NCBI GenBank assembly: GCA_021464415.1
Contig: CM038466.1
Coordinates: 30,286,833 to 30,350,832, forward strand
Direction of reading: 5' to 3'
From: Lonicera japonica
Lineage: Eukaryota > Streptophyta > Magnoliopsida > Dipsacales > Caprifoliaceae
Length of the DNA: 64,000 nucleotides
The notes beneath the pieces are model-generated. The model had not been told where the DNA came from. It made no database searches and saw only the letters and a program-made list of their open reading frames with translations. Below are positions 22,559 through 34,949 of the stretch, one piece after another. A program made the position numbers and the translations under genes. The stretch's first letter is position 1; each line of letters opens with the position of its first letter.

Positions 22559-24962
22559 TAGGGGCGTGCAAGGTCCGGTTGACCGGACCGAACACCACCA
22601 GACCGGACTGGACCGAAATGAGCGTTAAGCCCGAATCAGACCAGACCGGTCCGGTTTCGGTCAGTCCATTCGGTCCGGGCTTTTTTGGGCTTTCTCACTT
22701 TCTTGAGTAGCAATATTAAATCTCTTTAGATTTACGCGGTGATATTTATTCATAAACTTGTATTAACACTAGCAGCAACCAAAACTTGTATTAATCCCAG
22801 TACCTTATAAACAATGGAAATAAACTGCTCCTATTATTCTTTATTATATCCGTCTATATATTAAAATGAAAAAAGGAGAGACAAAGTTAATTAAACTGCC
22901 ATTTAGCTGTGCCTAAAGCAAATTCCACAGGTCTCAACCCTTCTTTCCTGTGTCTTACCCATGCCCTATAAAGATGACCCCATTCTGGAAAAAAATATGT
23001 AATAAGTTTACCATAAATTGAACAAAGACTACAATGGATAAAAAATCTTAATCATTCAAAGTGAGTTCCAACTTCCAATATAAATGATGATCTCAAATAA
23101 TAACAAATTCCCACAAACTACTATAAAACAAACACTACCAAATTAATCAAAACTTACCCACATTTGCGTAAACTATATCCATATTTGTACCGGGGTTCAC
23201 TCTAAAGGGAAATAGGACAATGTTTGTCATATATATATATATATCATCCGACAAAACTTTCAAGGCTGTGATGATTTGATTTTTCTTTTATACAAATAAA
23301 AGATGAGAAGGCAACTGTTGTCTTTTGGATTTATATACATGTTTGTCTTTTAGATTTCGATGTCTAGAAGGCAACTGTTGTTTGCAGCCATTTCTGTTTT
23401 GGGTCTTTCTCTTTTAGATCTATGTATATATATGTGTGTGTGTATGTGTTATTAGTGAAAAATGAGAGAGAGAAAGAGAGGTACCAATGGTGTGGAGGAG
23501 AGCCGCGGATGAGAGATAGCAGTGGAGGAGAGACAATAGCGGAGGTGTGAGAGTGGCGGAGGAGTGGGGCAGAGAGATAGAGAGAGTCGATAGCGTCGGG
23601 GTGAAGGGAGAACGGCGGAGCGGAGAGAGAGAGCAAGTAAGGAAGGTTGGAGAAAGGGGCAGAGGAGTGTGGGCTGCTGGTGTAAGGAAGAGGGTTTGAT
23701 AAAAAGGCTATGGTGGCGTTTAGTAAAAAAACTGAAAACTGAAAAAGTTGTTTGTTTAATTCTGAAAATTGTATCTTGAAAAATGTTGTTTGTTTGAATA
23801 TAACACATCTGAAAACTGAATATTTTTTATTATGACAATTTTGCCCTTATTATTTTATTTTGAACACATGAGAGCATTAAACAAAAACATTTTTATAAAT
23901 GAAAACTATCATCTACTTTAACGTTCTCATCCACAAAAAACTATGCAGAGTCCCAATTTCACGTTTGGTTTAATTTGCAATTTGCCACCATAAAGTGAAA
24001 AAACTGTATGTGCTCCCAATTTCACGTTTTCTTTCCTCTGTCCAATTTCACGTCTGATTTCTCACCTCTCCCACCCAAATGCCAAAATGCCCAACAATCA
24101 GAGCTCCTCATCTAACCCTAACCCTAACCCTAACCCATACACATACTTCGACATTCATGCTGCTATTGGTGAGAAATCAGTCCATATATATATATATATA
24201 TATATTATGTATGTATATTCGCGTCTCTATGTGCGGCGTGGACCAGAGGTGAGAAATTAGTCCATATATATATAATATGTATGTAGCTGTTGCGTCTCTG
24301 TGTGCGTGTGTGTGAAAGAGAGAGAGAGAGAGAGATCTTACCTGAAGAGAGAACCGAGAGGTCAGAAGGTGGATGATGGAGGTGGAGAACGGCGACTGGA
24401 CCGGAGGAACGGCGAGGTCGGATGATGGAGACGACGAGCGGCGTGGAGGAGCGAAGTGAGGACTGCGCATGTGTTTTGTGTTTTGTACAAATGAGAGCTG
24501 CGTAATTTTAGGAAAAGAGTGGGGTAAGTGGATATTTTATGTTGATTAAAATTAAGTTTTAAATCTAAGCGGTAATTTTGTTATTTAAAATTTTAGATAA
24601 AAATTTTAAATTTTAAGTGATAAAAATTAAGTAATTATTTAAATTTTTTAGTTAGTAAACAACTTTGTCAATCACTTAAATTTGAAAATTTTAAGTTTTC
24701 AGATTTTAGTATTTTAGTGGCACGTTAAGTGGCAAGTGAATAAGGCCTATTTATAGTAATTTTTGTTTTTTTATATATAAACATAACCAGTTTGGTCCGG
24801 TCCTTTTTTTTTGTACTTTTATTTTGAAGGATCGAAGACTGGATCGATTCAAATCGGTTCACAAAAATTTAGATCGGACCGGATTAAATTCAAATGATCT
24901 GATTCATTTTTTGATCCAATTCATTCGATTTAACGGTTCAATTCGATTTTTGAACAACTCTA
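22559..24962. mobile_element. Large hAT-like non-autonomous element
   Basis: Left end TAGGGGCGTGCAAGG and right end TTTTTGAACAACTCTA are imperfect inverted repeats (TAGGGGCGTGCA against TAGAGTTGTTCA). They are flanked by 8-bp near-duplicates GGTAGGAT (22551-22558) and AGTAAGAT (24963-24970). Subterminal DNA is packed with GGTCCGGT/ACCGGACC words at the left and ATCGGACCGGAT-like words at the right. The 2.4-kb interior has no transposase ORF. It holds GA-rich, GC-richer modules at 23460-23700 and 24310-24470 that look like captured 5' exon or leader DNA, including a donor-like CAG/GTAAGATC on the minus strand near 24336-24346. Confidence 0.6.
24112..24136. repeat. Short telomere-like CCCTAA tract
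   Basis: About four perfect CTAACC units in a row. The six-base form (CCCTAA) is the vertebrate and Asparagales telomere type; most plants use CCCTAAA. Only 25 bp long, inside the hAT-like element. Confidence 0.6.
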
Positions 24963-26488
24963 AGTAAGATAAAAAAGAGCTAGACAGTATTTTAATGCTT
25001 GTTTGCTCTTAAATTTTTTATTATGTAATCAGGCATCCACCTTACAAAACTCAGCACATAGAGCAAGCAACCAAATGAGCCATGCGGCTTTGAGAATTTA
25101 TTTTAGTATTGCAAAGGCAATAAAGAGTCCGGCTCTCTTTGGTCGAACTTTCAAGGCCTGGCTAACACTAAAGCGGGTTTGACAAGCCTTATTATTGCGA
25201 ACACATTCAAGCTTAATTTGTTTTCCTTTGCTAATCCTACAGCACCACTTCAAATTGGAAATAGGAATTTCTCCCCTTTGTAGAATAGGTTTCAAGTTTA
25301 AGGGCCGGTGAACGGCGAAGTTTGAATGCTTAATGCCGAATGAAAACTCTGAAAAACATGTTTAATTTTATTTGACTTTGAATATAGGACACTTAATAAT
25401 TTTACCCTTATTATTAGATACATCCATACCTAATGAATAAAAAGATTAAGGGTACTATTGGAAAAAAAATTCATTAGAATTAAATTAAGCAGCGCAACCC
25501 AATTTTTCATACTAAAAGCTGAATTTTAAATCAATTCAGCATAAAAAGGTGAAAATACAAACATCATTATTGCTTCTTAATGCTGAATGGTTCGGCATTA
25601 AAAAGAATCTCCACCTAAGTTTCAATCCAAGCTAAATTGTGCAAAATATATAAGGGTGTGTGTGTCAACCCCAATTCCATGGGAATTTGAATTTTACAAT
25701 AAAGAACTCTTTGGAGATTCAAATGAATTCTACAAATTACCCAAACAAAAACAAAAAAATAAAATAAAATTATAATAGAATTCTAAATGAAAACTATATA
25801 TAATCTACCATTGTCTAAACAATGGTATTGTAATTGCTATGTACCCAAATACACCCTAAATGGATTTTTGCCAACCAAATGACTAGTGAGGCATTGGCTA
25901 TCTTTACAAATTTGTTGTGCTAATTCAACAGTAATTGATTGCGAGTTTGCAATAAGAAAATAAAATTGCTAAACACATAAAATACTCGACAAAAAGTTGA
26001 TCCACAAACACACTTGCATCGTCTTACTTATAGTGCTGTAATTGGATTAACACACCAGTGCCAAATGTGTTGGTGAATCAACTTTTTGTGTTGAAGTATT
26101 TGCAAAGATAACAGTAGAAGATTGTCTGTTTAAACCAAATACAAAACAAGAAGTTAGGGTTTTTTTTATAGATGGAAGCAAACAAGGGTTTTAGCATGTA
26201 AAGCGTATAATAAAAGAAATAACAAATTGGATTATGGAAGGGTGGAATGGGAGCAAACCTGGATATTAGTGAGCTGTCGGCGACAATCGGGTGTGGCGGG
26301 GGAGATGGTGGGGACGGTGGTGGTGGAGGAGGAGACCCGCTAAACACCCGGACTGGCAAAAACTTCACAACCCAGCGGCAAAAGTGAGAAACACAGGCAG
26401 AGGTTTAGTCTTTCTTCCCTCTTAACTCTGAAGACAAATCTATAATATAAATCAAGGAGTTACTGTTCATTGATTTGACCGCTATCTT
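24963..26488. other. Intergenic DNA without a supported gene
   Basis: Short open stretches at 25098-25295 and 26078-26368 (-) lack good starts or domains; the second is Pro-rich only because it reads a GGTGGAG-type low-complexity tract (26265-26340). CTTAATGCCGAATG near 25330 and AATGCTGAATGG near 25580 hint at another old transposon. Confidence 0.5.
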
Positions 26489-26600
26489 TAGGGATGGTAA
26501 AAATATCCGCGGGTTCGGGTACCCGCGGGTATCCGACCCAATGGGGGCGGGTATGGGGACAAATAATCGGGGGCGGGGGCGGGTCGGGGATTTTACAATT
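26489..26600. repeat. Terminal segment of a hAT-like element
   Basis: TAGGGATGGTAAAAATATCC followed by self-complementary words such as CGCGGGTTCGGGTACCCGCG is the usual start of a plant non-autonomous hAT element. A matching inverted end (TTATTAACATCCCTCTA) lies at about 32851-32867, but the target duplications are poor, so these may be ends of two different elements. Confidence 0.4.
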
Positions 26601-29420
26601 ACATTATATAATTAAAAAATTCAACTACTTTAAAATTACGACACTCCAAATAAATATTGTAGCACTCTAAGCAATTCTTAATTTAATAAAAATCTATATT
26701 AAATAGTATTTTAATTGTTTATTGCATTTGATTGAAGATATACTTTGTCTTAAATGGATGATCTACTTTCACTTTGGTATCCTTTGATGGAAACATTAGT
26801 TTGACCTAATCAAATAAAAAAAAATACACCTTATTTTTAGTGTGTGAGATTTAATTTGTTGATTGTGTTATAAAATAATTAAGAATGTCAAATTTTGAAT
26901 TAACCCCCTTTGAATTATACACATGCGATCAACAAACATCTTCAATAGTAGGATATGCCCATGCTATTTGGCACTATAAAAATTTTAAAAAATATAAATA
27001 TATTTTGTGCAATTAAAAAAAATGTTAAATGTTTAATGTTTAATATAATGTGAGTTTTTTTTCCCTTTTTTTTTTAAAAAAACATACGTACGACCATTGT
27101 TCATTGTTTCGCGACAGTAGTAATAACTTTTGTTTAAACAAAACATATTTCTAGGGTTTGGTCCTACCTACTGCAAGATAATAACGTGTCAACCAGCACG
27201 CTTTACTTAGTTTTTGAACTCATTTCATATCCATTTAATTTTATCTTTTTAGATTAAAATTTTTGAAACAGGATAATTCAATTTTAAAATGAAAATGAGT
27301 TTTCGGTAAATTTAAAATAAAATCAAACTCAAATTTTTTTAGAGCAAAAATCGAAAATATTAATGGTTTACTCAAGATCACGATTGCAAATTAAGAGTCC
27401 ATATTTAATTTTTATATTTGACAGAAAAAATTAATATTAACTATGAAGAGTAAAAAAAAACAAAAAAAAACAATTGTTTCCATATTTATTAGATTGATTA
27501 CGTCCAAATGTGAATTGATATACAAAAAGTTTTCTTAATAAACTTCATTATTTGTCTTACACTTTGCAATATCTAAAAATTATTAAACAATGTTTAAATA
27601 ATGATGGGGAAGGTGATAAGAATTCTACCATTATTATATGTTTTTTTGGTCCATTGGAGCAATGGTGGAAAAAAGAAATAAGAATTCCACCAATGGTGGG
27701 ATTGAGCCTTAGTGAATGTCAAGGTGAGTTAGTCTTATACCAAATAAGCTAACCTCTTAACCCAGTGCAAATGTAGTTTTTATATAGTATTTTAGTAGAA
27801 TAGAGATTAAAATAAGTAAAGTCTGGTATAACACTATATGAAAATAAAGATATAGTTTTTACCTAAAACCATCACTGTTTTCATCAAATTTAAAGTGCAC
27901 ATAACAAATTTACTAAACCAAGTTGTATCATAAAAATTGGTTATGTAAAACTTTCTAGATTTAACTTTCAAAACTAATTTATTTCTTATCTATTAAATAT
28001 CCAATAATTTCATTTGAAAGTATTAGACTGTCGAGATAGTTTATAGGAAATATATGACCCTTCCTATTTGGTCCAAATTAAATCAAAATACCATTGGAAC
28101 TGAATATATTAATATTTTTTACAATACAAATATCTTCAATAAAAATTATAAAACATTAATAATATAACAAAATAAAATTCTTATTAAAAAAATACTTTTA
28201 TTTTATTATTATTTTAGAGAACACCATTTTTTTTAAAAAAGAAAGACAATAACCTGGGGGATGGTGTGGGAAGGAATAGTAGTTTGTGAATTATTGTCCT
28301 TTAAGAAATGTATTAAATTTGACTTTTGGTATGGTTGAATATTACATAATTGCCACAACTTATCTAAACCCTTGGATTTATGCAAATAGATTGTGACCAT
28401 TAGATTATTAAAGTTAGCAGTCGTTGTCGATAAATAGTAAAACTCTAATTTGTATTATATATATTATCAGATTTGTAGGCATCACACTTATAGGTTCCAT
28501 TGTAGAGCTTTGCACTATATAACAATTTAAGAAGCAACACAATCAGGAATACATAAATGGTTCCAAAATTTAGTTAAAAGAAGGCAAAAATAGGATATTG
28601 ATAATTACATCGATACTCTATTACACCACATTCATGTTATTCAGGCCTTAAGATTAAAAAAAGATTATAAATTATCAATTTCGAAAATGAGATAGGAATT
28701 ATAAATTATCAATTTCGAAAATGAGATGGGATGAAAATGAAATAACCTGCTATTGATTTAGTGCCTGACGTTGAGGCGATATTGGATCGTTGCTTAGCCG
28801 AGGGATGGGCGTTGTCTTGGTGTTGGTGGAATCGGAGAGTATGCGCCGTTGTTGGCATAGACTGTTGGGTTTGGTAACGGCAGTGGCGGCATGGCTGGAG
28901 TTGGACCGTGATTGACCTGGACAGTAGACTTACGGCGGCGCAATGGCTGCGATGGAGGTCCCGTGATGGTTGAGGGCCAGTTAAAAGAGTTGTTTTTCAT
29001 GAAACTGAGTGAGAGTGTAATAAAGAGATAAAGTTACCCAAAGTTACCCAAAGATATAAAATATGGACAAAACTAAAAGACTAAGTAAAATAGCAATTAT
29101 AAATGAAACAAAAATCTACAAAAAAAGTGGACTATTGAATTTCTCTAAACCTTTTAAATATAATTTCTTTTGTTACATGCTGCCAAAAGAAAACAGCACT
29201 ACTTTTCTTTCATTTTTTTAATGACTATTTTTTTTCCTAGAAAATTGTTTTTTATCTTTTGTAGCTCACCTTGTAGTTTGGGTATGGGCGTGAGCGCTTA
29301 GTAACATAGGGCCCCAGATATGATGAGCAATTTCCCTTGTTCAACTCAATGATGATGAAAAAAATGGGATATCTTACATGGGTACTCTTAAAAGCATTGA
29401 ACACAATTAAATGTATGACC
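26601..29420. other. AT-rich intergenic DNA; one doubtful small ORF
   Basis: No recognisable gene. A minus-strand ATG-started ORF at 29000-28794 (68 codons, Pro-rich, with PPSQPLRRRKS) has no known domain. It coincides with a local GC-rich patch like those at 23.5, 24.4, 26.3 and 32.2 kb. Confidence 0.45.
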
Positions 29421-29426
29421 CAATTA

Positions 29427-31980
29427 ACTCATTAGAGCACTGTGAAGTGCAATACAACAAAAGAGAAAGAAGAAATATACAACAAAAGAAAAAGAAGAAA
29501 AAGTAAAAATAGTAGAATTTATGAAAATTTTATACAAATAGTTACGGCATCATTCAAATAAAAAGAATATAAACAAAACATTGAATATACGACCCCATTA
29601 AATCATTGGAGCATTGTGAAATTAATTTGTACAAAAAATTTATATTGAGATTAAATAAGTATAGTATTTTCTTAAAGCAAATGAAAAGATATATAGTTAA
29701 CCAAGCCTTTTAGTCCAGTGGTATAAGGTTGTCATTGAAGCTATTTTTAGATCAATTTAATGCTCCCAAAGCATTGTGAGGTGCAATACAACAAAAGAGA
29801 AAGAAGAAATATACAACAAAAGAAAAAGAAGAAATAGTAGAATTTTAATTTAGGACGAATGGTGTATCAAGTATGCTAAATATAAAAAAAATTTAAACAA
29901 ATAGCTACGACATCATTCAAATAAAAATAATACAGACAAAACATTGAATATACGAACCCATTAACTCATTGGAGCATTGTGAAATTAATTTGTACAAAAA
30001 AATTATATTGAGATTAAATAAGTATAGTATTTTCTTAAAAAAATTATATTGAGATTAAATAAGTACAATATTTTCTTAAAGCAAATGAAAAGATATATAG
30101 TTAACCAAGCTTTTTAGTCCAATAGTATAAGGTTGTCATTGAGACACTTTTAAGATCAATTTAATGCTCCCAAAGCACTTGAGGTGCAATACAACAAAAG
30201 AGAAAGAAGAAATATACAACAAAAGAAAAAAAAGAAATAGTAGAATTTTAATTTGGGAGCAATTGTATATCAAGTACGCTAAATATAAAAAAAAAATTAT
30301 ACAAATAGTTACGGCATCATTCAAATAAAAATAATATAGACAAAACATTGAATATACGACCCCATTAACTCATTGGAGCATTGTGAAATTAATTTGTACA
30401 AAAAATTTATACTGAGATTAAATAAGTATAGTATTTTTTTTTTAAACCAAATGAAAAGATATATAGCTAACCAAGCTTTTTAGTCCAATAGTATAGGGTT
30501 GTTATTGAGACAATTTTAAGATCAATTTAATGCTCCCAAAGCACCGTGAGGTGCAATACAATAAAAGAGAAAGAAGAAACATACAACAAATGAAAAAGAA
30601 GAAATAGTAGAATTTTAACTTGGGACGAATAGTGTATCAAGTATGCTAAATATACAAAAAAATTATACAAATAGTTACAGCATCATTCAAATAAAAATAA
30701 TACATACAAGACATTGAATATACGACCCCATTAACCCATTGGAGCATTGTGAAATTAATTTGTACAAAAAAATTATATTGAGATTAATAAGTAGAGTATT
30801 TTCTTAAAGCAACTGAAAAGATATATAGTTAACCAAGCTTTTTAGTCCAGTAGTATAAGGTTGTCACTGAGACAATTTTGAAATCAATTTAATGCTCCCA
30901 AAGCAATATGAGGTGCAATACAACAAAAGAAAAAGAAGAAAAAGTAGAAATAGTAGAATTTTAATTTGGGACGAATGGTGTATTAAGAATGCTAAATATA
31001 CAAAAAAATTATACAAATAGTTACAACATCATTCAAATAAAAATAATACAGACAAAACAATGAACATACAACCCCATTAACTCATTGGATCATTGTGAAA
31101 TTAATTTGTACAAAAAATTTATATTGAGATTAAATAAGTATAGTATTTTCTTAAAGCAAATGAAAAGATATATAGCTAACTAAGCTTTTTATTCCAGTAG
31201 TTAAGGTTGTCATTGTGACAATTTTAAGATCAATTTAATGCTCCCAAAGCATTGTGAGGTGCAATACAACAAAAGAGAAAGAAGAAATATACAACAAAAG
31301 AAAAAGAAGAAATAGTAGAATTTTAATTTGGGACGAATGGTGTATTTAAGTTTGCTAAATATACAAATAGTTACGGCATCATTAAAATAAAAATAATGTT
31401 GACAAAACATTGAATATACAACCCCATTAACTCATTGGAGCATTGTGAAATTAATTCGTACAAAAAATTTATATTGAGATTAAATAAGTATAGTGTTTTC
31501 TTAAAGCAAATGAAAAGATATATAGTTAACCAAGCTTTTTAGTCCAGTAGTAAAAGGTTGTCATTGAAACAATTTTGAGATCAATTTAATGCTCCCAAAG
31601 CACTGTGTGGTGCAATACAACAAAAGAAAAAGAAGAAATATACAACAAAAGAAAAAGAAGAAATAGTAGAATTTTAATTTGGGACGAATGGTGTATCAAG
31701 TATGCTAAATAAACAAAAATTTTATACAAATAGTTATGGCATCATTCAAATAAAAATAATACAGACAAAACATTAAATATACGATGAAATTAATTTGTAC
31801 AAAAAAATTATATTGAGATAATAAGTATAGTATTTTCTTAAAAAAATTATATTGAGATTAAATAAGTATAGTATTTTCTTAAAGTAAATGAAAAGATATA
31901 TAGCAAATGAAGCTTTTTAGTCTAGTAGTATAAAGTTGTCATTGAGACAATTTTGAGATCAATTTAATGCTCCCAAAGTC
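29427..31980. repeat. Tandem array of about 350-405 bp units, roughly 7 copies
   Basis: The landmark GCTCCCAAAGCA or a close variant recurs near 29761, 30167, 30531, 30894, 31240, 31590 and 31969. Each unit contains in order an AAAAGAGAAAGAAGAAATA purine-rich stretch, AATAGTAGAATTTTAATTT, ATAGTTACGGCATCATTC, CATTGGAGCATTGTGAA, AAAAGATATATAG and TTTTTAGTCCAGTAGTATAAG. The first unit is partial, and units near 30000 and 31800 contain a small internal duplication. Non-coding. Confidence 0.85.
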
Positions 31981-32194
31981 GATTCCATCAATATACACAA
32001 AAGTTGCTCGGACACTCTGAAACAACTTGAACCAAAAAAGAAAATATATATATAGTTCATCAAGAGGGACTGGATGCCATTTATCCCTCTTCATTTCATT
32101 GATTAAAGTAATATTTACAATAGATGCCCTTAATAGTGCTAAAGTGACTGATAATTATAAAATTAGTGCAATTGCTTTTGGCTTGGAATTGGAG

Positions 32195-32500
32195 AGAGGA
32201 GAATAAAGAAGGGATATATACCTGAGAGAAGTCGGCGTTCGGCGGTCGGCGTTGAGAGAGGTCGACGGCGTTTGTGGGTTCCTTTGAAGGAGAAAGAGTT
32301 TGTGGGTTCCTTTGAGAGAGTGAGAGTCTAAGAGTGAGAGAGTGGAATACCCAAAATAGAATGAAGGGAGAGAGGAGAATAAATAAGGGATATATACCTG
32401 AGATAGGTCGGCAGTTGACGGTCGACGTTGAGAGAAGGGAGATAGAGTTTATGGGTTCCTTTGAAAGAGTGAGAGTCTAAGAGGGAGTAGGTGAGAGAAG
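32195..32500. repeat. Two tandem copies of a GC-richer purine module
   Basis: GAGAGGAGAATAAAGAAGGG near 32193 and its copy near 32370 are each followed by GATATATACCTGAGA, a GTCGG-rich stretch, TTTGTGGGTTCCTTTGA and GAGAGTCTAAGAG. On the minus strand each reads as a CT-rich leader ending in a splice-donor-like CTCAGGTATATA. No ORF is supported. Confidence 0.5.
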
Positions 32501-33035
32501 CGGGGAAAAGGAGTTTGGAAAATATCTTAGCTGTACTTTTTTTTTGAATGAGAGTCTGAGAATGAGTATTTTTTTTTATTGTTTTTTAGATTCTTTTAAT
32601 AGCAAAAAAAAATGAACCCTTGGATTTTGATAGACAAATATTGTAGCCTTTAAATTAAAAAAGATTGCGATCAAGTCAATGAACATTAATTCCTTGATTT
32701 GTATTATAGATTTAAATATATGTATGCAGGTCGCATAGGGTTGGATTGGATTTTTTAGATGCAAAACTCTAACCCAATCCAAGTTATTTTTTTGAAACCC
32801 AAACCCGACTCGAGATATAAAACCCCACCCCGCCCCTACAGGGTTAGTTTTTATTAACATCCCTCTATATTATATTATAAAGCCAATATGGATTTTAATC
32901 GCTAGTTAAGTAGTGTCAAACTTTTAAAATACCTATTTTATCTTTAAAATTTTGTTTTTTTTCCTAAAAATCTTGCTACCAATAGGAATCAAACTATCAC
33001 CCTCAAGTATTCTACACTCAAAAGGTACAACTTGA
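32501..33035. other. Intergenic DNA before the LTR cluster
   Basis: Contains hAT-type subterminal words near 32730-32870 (GGTTGGATTGGATT, CTAACCCAATCC) and otherwise nothing recognisable. Confidence 0.45.
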
Positions 33036-33397
33036 TCATCTTACACTTTTGTTAAAACTTTATCATAAAATCTTATACATAATCATACGAATCATCATAC
33101 ATGGCATTATACCCGGTTCTCTCATGGCTACATGCCAAGTACAACCATACCAAACTTTGCCTCACCTCACTTATGCCCTCTTAGCAGATATTGCAAATCG
33201 GGTTATTGGATCTTGGCTAATCCCGACATGTGTACTTAAATATGTACCATTCAATCACCATGGCAACATAGCCCATATATACAAACAAAGCCAACAATTA
33301 TAACATTGGGCCAATGAATACGTAATACAAAAGGAATACAAGAATCAGAACAACAAGGAATGCTTTAGAGCTTTACAAAATGCATACGAAATACTTC

Positions 33398-34825
33398 TGT
33401 GAGAATCCGCAAATGCGACCCCCGGGTTCTCAGCCTCTGGTTTGGGCGTCTGAAACATCGAAAAGGATTCCGTTGTTCCATTTGCTTATATGTGTTGATA
33501 TTTTCATATCGGGTGTCCCTATGTTCTATTTCTAGATGCGAGGGGGGTTCGTTCAGAGTCGCCAGTACATTTTACTAGAAAACGGACAAAATAGTTATGT
33601 AAGAGGAAAGGCTACAGATGAACCTTTCTTTATACGTTTGTCTACGAAACCAGGATTCTATAGGGCTCGGAAACTATGTTACGGATTGGGAAGGTGTTAA
33701 GCACCCATTCCTCCCTTTCGGTCTCTAGTGGTCTTTTATATGTTTGTTTTATATTGAAAAACTTGTTTTTTCTTTAGAGAGGGTTTTTCGTTTTTATTTC
33801 TCAGATAACAATGATTTTTCTCGGGTTTGGACTTATTTTTGGAAAAAAGTTTGGATATTGTATCGGAACTAATTCAATATGGAATTAGAACTCTTGAGGG
33901 GAGTTCTGCCAGACATATCACAATCTATGAAAGAGATAGGATATACTAGGTTTTTTTATTCCTAAGTAAGTTTTACCGGTCCGGGTTTTAAAAACAGGAT
34001 TTTATTCGGATAATAATGTACTTACTCTTCTGATTTTGCAAATGGTTTTATTAGGGTCTTTTGTTTTGAAAACGATAGACTATTTGTAACTTGGCAATAA
34101 GTTTATTCAAATAAAATGTGGACAAAACAACAGAAATAAAACAAGTACACAGATATTTAATGTTAGATACTAGAAGAGAATTTTCTTTACCTTCCCGACG
34201 AGAATAATGATAAGAAAGAAAATATAATACGGCAGAGAGATCTCTGGCGATAATAATCTTTTCCTTCTTCAGATATTTTTGAGAATTCGATTCCAGAGAC
34301 AGGACACGTCAAGTGTCAAGAAATAGATTCGATAATTCTCTAGAAATAAGACGATAACATAAAATGCTTGACAAAAGACTAGAAAATCAGATATAAACCA
34401 ATAATTCTTCAATCCCCAAATTGCTGCCCTGAACCCTTGGGGGTTGTTGGCCTATTTATACTGCTCGGGAAAGATTGTCGCTCGACATTTTCCCAAAAAA
34501 GGCAAGTGTCGCGCGACAATGTGTACCATGTCGCGTGACAATGTGTACCATGTCGCGTGACAATGTGTATCATGTCGTGCGACAAACAGCTGAAGTGATG
34601 TTTCTGACAGACTGATGTGTCAGAGAGTGGATGGTCTGGTGTCAGGAGGGATTGTCGCGCGACATACTCTTTTGTCGTGCGACATTCCTCTTTTAAAAAT
34701 AGGTTTATTGGCCACAAACCTTTTTGGGGCAGTTTCGGGTGCTCGGGTGGGTCCTGAACTCCAAAAACAGTACTTATTGAAGGTCGTTAGGATTCTTGCG
34801 GGGGTCACGGATCGGGGTGTCTACA
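33398..34825 (-). repeat. Downstream (3') LTR of the Tat element
   Basis: 1428 bp, bounded by TGTAGACACC at its minus-strand start and GGATTCTCACA at its end. Compared with the other LTR it has two extra 22-bp units (34507-34584) and lacks a 139-bp segment. A TATA-like TATAAATA lies at 34453-34460 on the minus strand. A typical polypurine tract next to it is not obvious; AGTCAGAGGGTC directly precedes it on the minus strand. Confidence 0.9.
34453..34684 (-). promoter_or_regulatory. LTR promoter: TATA box with palindrome array
   Basis: On the minus strand TATAAATA (34453-34460) is preceded by seven copies of a 12-bp palindrome or its one-base variants: 34476-34487 (TGTCGCTCGACA), 34507-34518 (TGTCGCGCGACA), 34529-34540, 34551-34562, 34573-34584, 34653-34664 and 34673-34684. 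The nearest copy is 15 bp upstream of the TATA box. The array sits in U3 of the LTR, so it probably controls transcription of the element. Confidence 0.7.
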
Positions 34826-34949
34826 GACCCTCTGACTCATGCTCCTTGCTTGCAAGGAATTGAGGCGACTGAAAGAGACCGTGGTCCATGGCTCCCGCAA
34901 GAACTCTAATGAAGTGCGTGTTATGTAAAAAAGTGTTTGTGAATGCCTC

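Noticed and set aside
23364..23808. Overlapping Ser/Leu/Pro-rich minus-strand ORFs
   Set aside because: GA-rich low-complexity DNA read on the opposite strand in two frames at once, which is typical of non-coding sequence.
26078..26368. Proline-rich minus-strand ORF (SPPPPPPSPPSPPP)
   Set aside because: Starts at GTG, and the proline run is only a GGTGGAG low-complexity tract; no further coding signal.
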